From Marinobacter daepoensis DSM 16072 (lineage in GTDB: Bacteria > Pseudomonadota > Gammaproteobacteria > Pseudomonadales > Oleiphilaceae): 64,000 bases of DNA. Positions 62,840-64,000 of this stretch are shown here, in pieces (within the stretch, counting starts at the first letter, position 1; every line of letters starts with the position of its first letter). The translations under genes and the position numbers were made by a program. The DNA lies in assembly GCF_000421165.1 (NCBI RefSeq), contig NZ_ATWI01000010.1, forward strand, positions 1-64,000, read 5' to 3'. The notes under the pieces are model-generated. The model worked only from the letters and a program-made list of their open reading frames with translations, was not told where the DNA came from and did not search any database.

Positions 62840-63355
62840 ATGACATCAGAAGGATCGACTACCACCGCCATCGCCCTGCGTAAACCCACAAAGGATGATG
62901 GCTTCAGGCTTCACCAGCTGGTTGCGGAATGTCCGCCGCTGGACCCCAACTCGATTTACTGCAATCTGTTGCAGTGCAGTCACTTTGCTGAGACCGGCGT
63001 GGCTGCGGAGAAGGACGGCGATCTGGTCGGCTTTATCTCCGGATATATCCCCCCCCAACAGCCCGAAACAGTGTTTGTCTGGCAGGTGGCCGTTCACGAG
63101 AAAGGTCGTGGGCAAGGCCTTGCGAAGCGGATGCTCAAAGACATTGTCAGCCGGGACGCGTGCCGGAATGTCACGCACCTGGAAACCACCATTACCGAAG
63201 ACAACGAAGCCTCCTGGGCGCTGTTCCGTTCTTTTGCCCGCGATCTGGGCGCCGAGCTCAGCTATCACGAGCATTTCGAACAAGAGACCCATTTTGGCGG
63301 CCAGCACGATTCGGAGTTTCTGCTGCGCATCGGGCCTTTCACCAAGCCTGCCTGA
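62840..63355 (+). CDS. ectA: L-2,4-diaminobutyrate acetyltransferase
   Basis: The product is 171 aa, the normal length. It is a GNAT enzyme acetylating 2,4-diaminobutyrate with acetyl-CoA, the second step of ectoine synthesis. Diagnostic segments: LRKPTKDDGFRLHQLVAECPPLDPNS and VFVWQVAVHEKGRGQGLAKRML (CoA loop GRGQG). LETTITEDNEASWALFRSFA follows. The start is the ATG at 62840, no other being plausible. ectB follows after 177 bp. Confidence 0.93.
   Translation: MTSEGSTTTAIALRKPTKDDGFRLHQLVAECPPLDPNSIYCNLLQCSHFAETGVAAEKDGDLVGFISGYIPPQQPETVFVWQVAVHEKGRGQGLAKRMLKDIVSRDACRNVTHLETTITEDNEASWALFRSFARDLGAELSYHEHFEQETHFGGQHDSEFLLRIGPFTKPA

Positions 63356-64000
<645 letters not shown>

Overview
The window looks like chromosome of a moderately GC-rich, marine, halotolerant gammaproteobacterium. 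The closest fit is Marinobacter or a near relative. This is inferred from the gene mix: monomeric isocitrate dehydrogenase, ectoine genes, a type-III-fold ornithine decarboxylase, an OprI-like lipoprotein, DctPQM transport and queCE. No rRNA or CRISPR array is present, and there is one tRNA (Gly, anticodon CCC).

Layout. 1-3880 is the end of a mobile island of lower GC. A partial IS5-family element (end at 338, CTAG next to it) lies inside an integrase-like gene, which overlaps a second, large tyrosine-recombinase-like gene. The island has split hrpB at its DEAH-box codons, and only the 3' part of hrpB (3883-5979) is here. 5973-12765 holds housekeeping and hypothetical genes (DUF6746, ornithine decarboxylase, CynX-like MFS, a stand-alone EctC, a DUF3482/DUF2868 pair, DUF6164).

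12839-23052 is the most coherent system: a 3-hydroxybutyrate (3HB) regulon. It contains a lipoprotein 3HB-oligomer hydrolase, an HbcR-like sigma-54 activator, a DctPQM TRAP transporter, 3HB dehydrogenase and acetoacetyl-CoA synthetase. Both structural units have a sigma-54 promoter (GG-N10-GC), and upstream of each lie two copies, perfect or degenerate, of a TCCGG-N4-CCGGA palindrome at matching distances. A further perfect copy sits at the start of the regulator's own transcript. Together these suggest one regulator that activates two operons and represses itself.

23419-36202 carries icd, an antiporter, YbaK, a diguanylate cyclase, a serine hydrolase, a lipoprotein, and a hybrid kinase/membrane protein/receiver cluster. 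36233-37044 holds a small gene and two terminator-ended short transcripts. 37045-44062 carries a DEDDh exonuclease, queCE, an AraC regulator, a hydrolase, a secreted nuclease and a WYL regulator. 44308-62395 carries MFS pumps (one with marR), a manganese riboswitch with a GDT1-family exporter, envelope genes (two L,D-transpeptidases, an Lpp-like lipoprotein, NfeD/slipin), a K+/H+ antiporter, tRNA-Gly, ndh, a PEBP protein, an LpxH-like phosphoesterase, TetR, a TVP38-flavoprotein fusion and a radical SAM protein. The window ends inside ectAB, the start of the ectoine operon, so the EctC at 9013 is separate from that locus.
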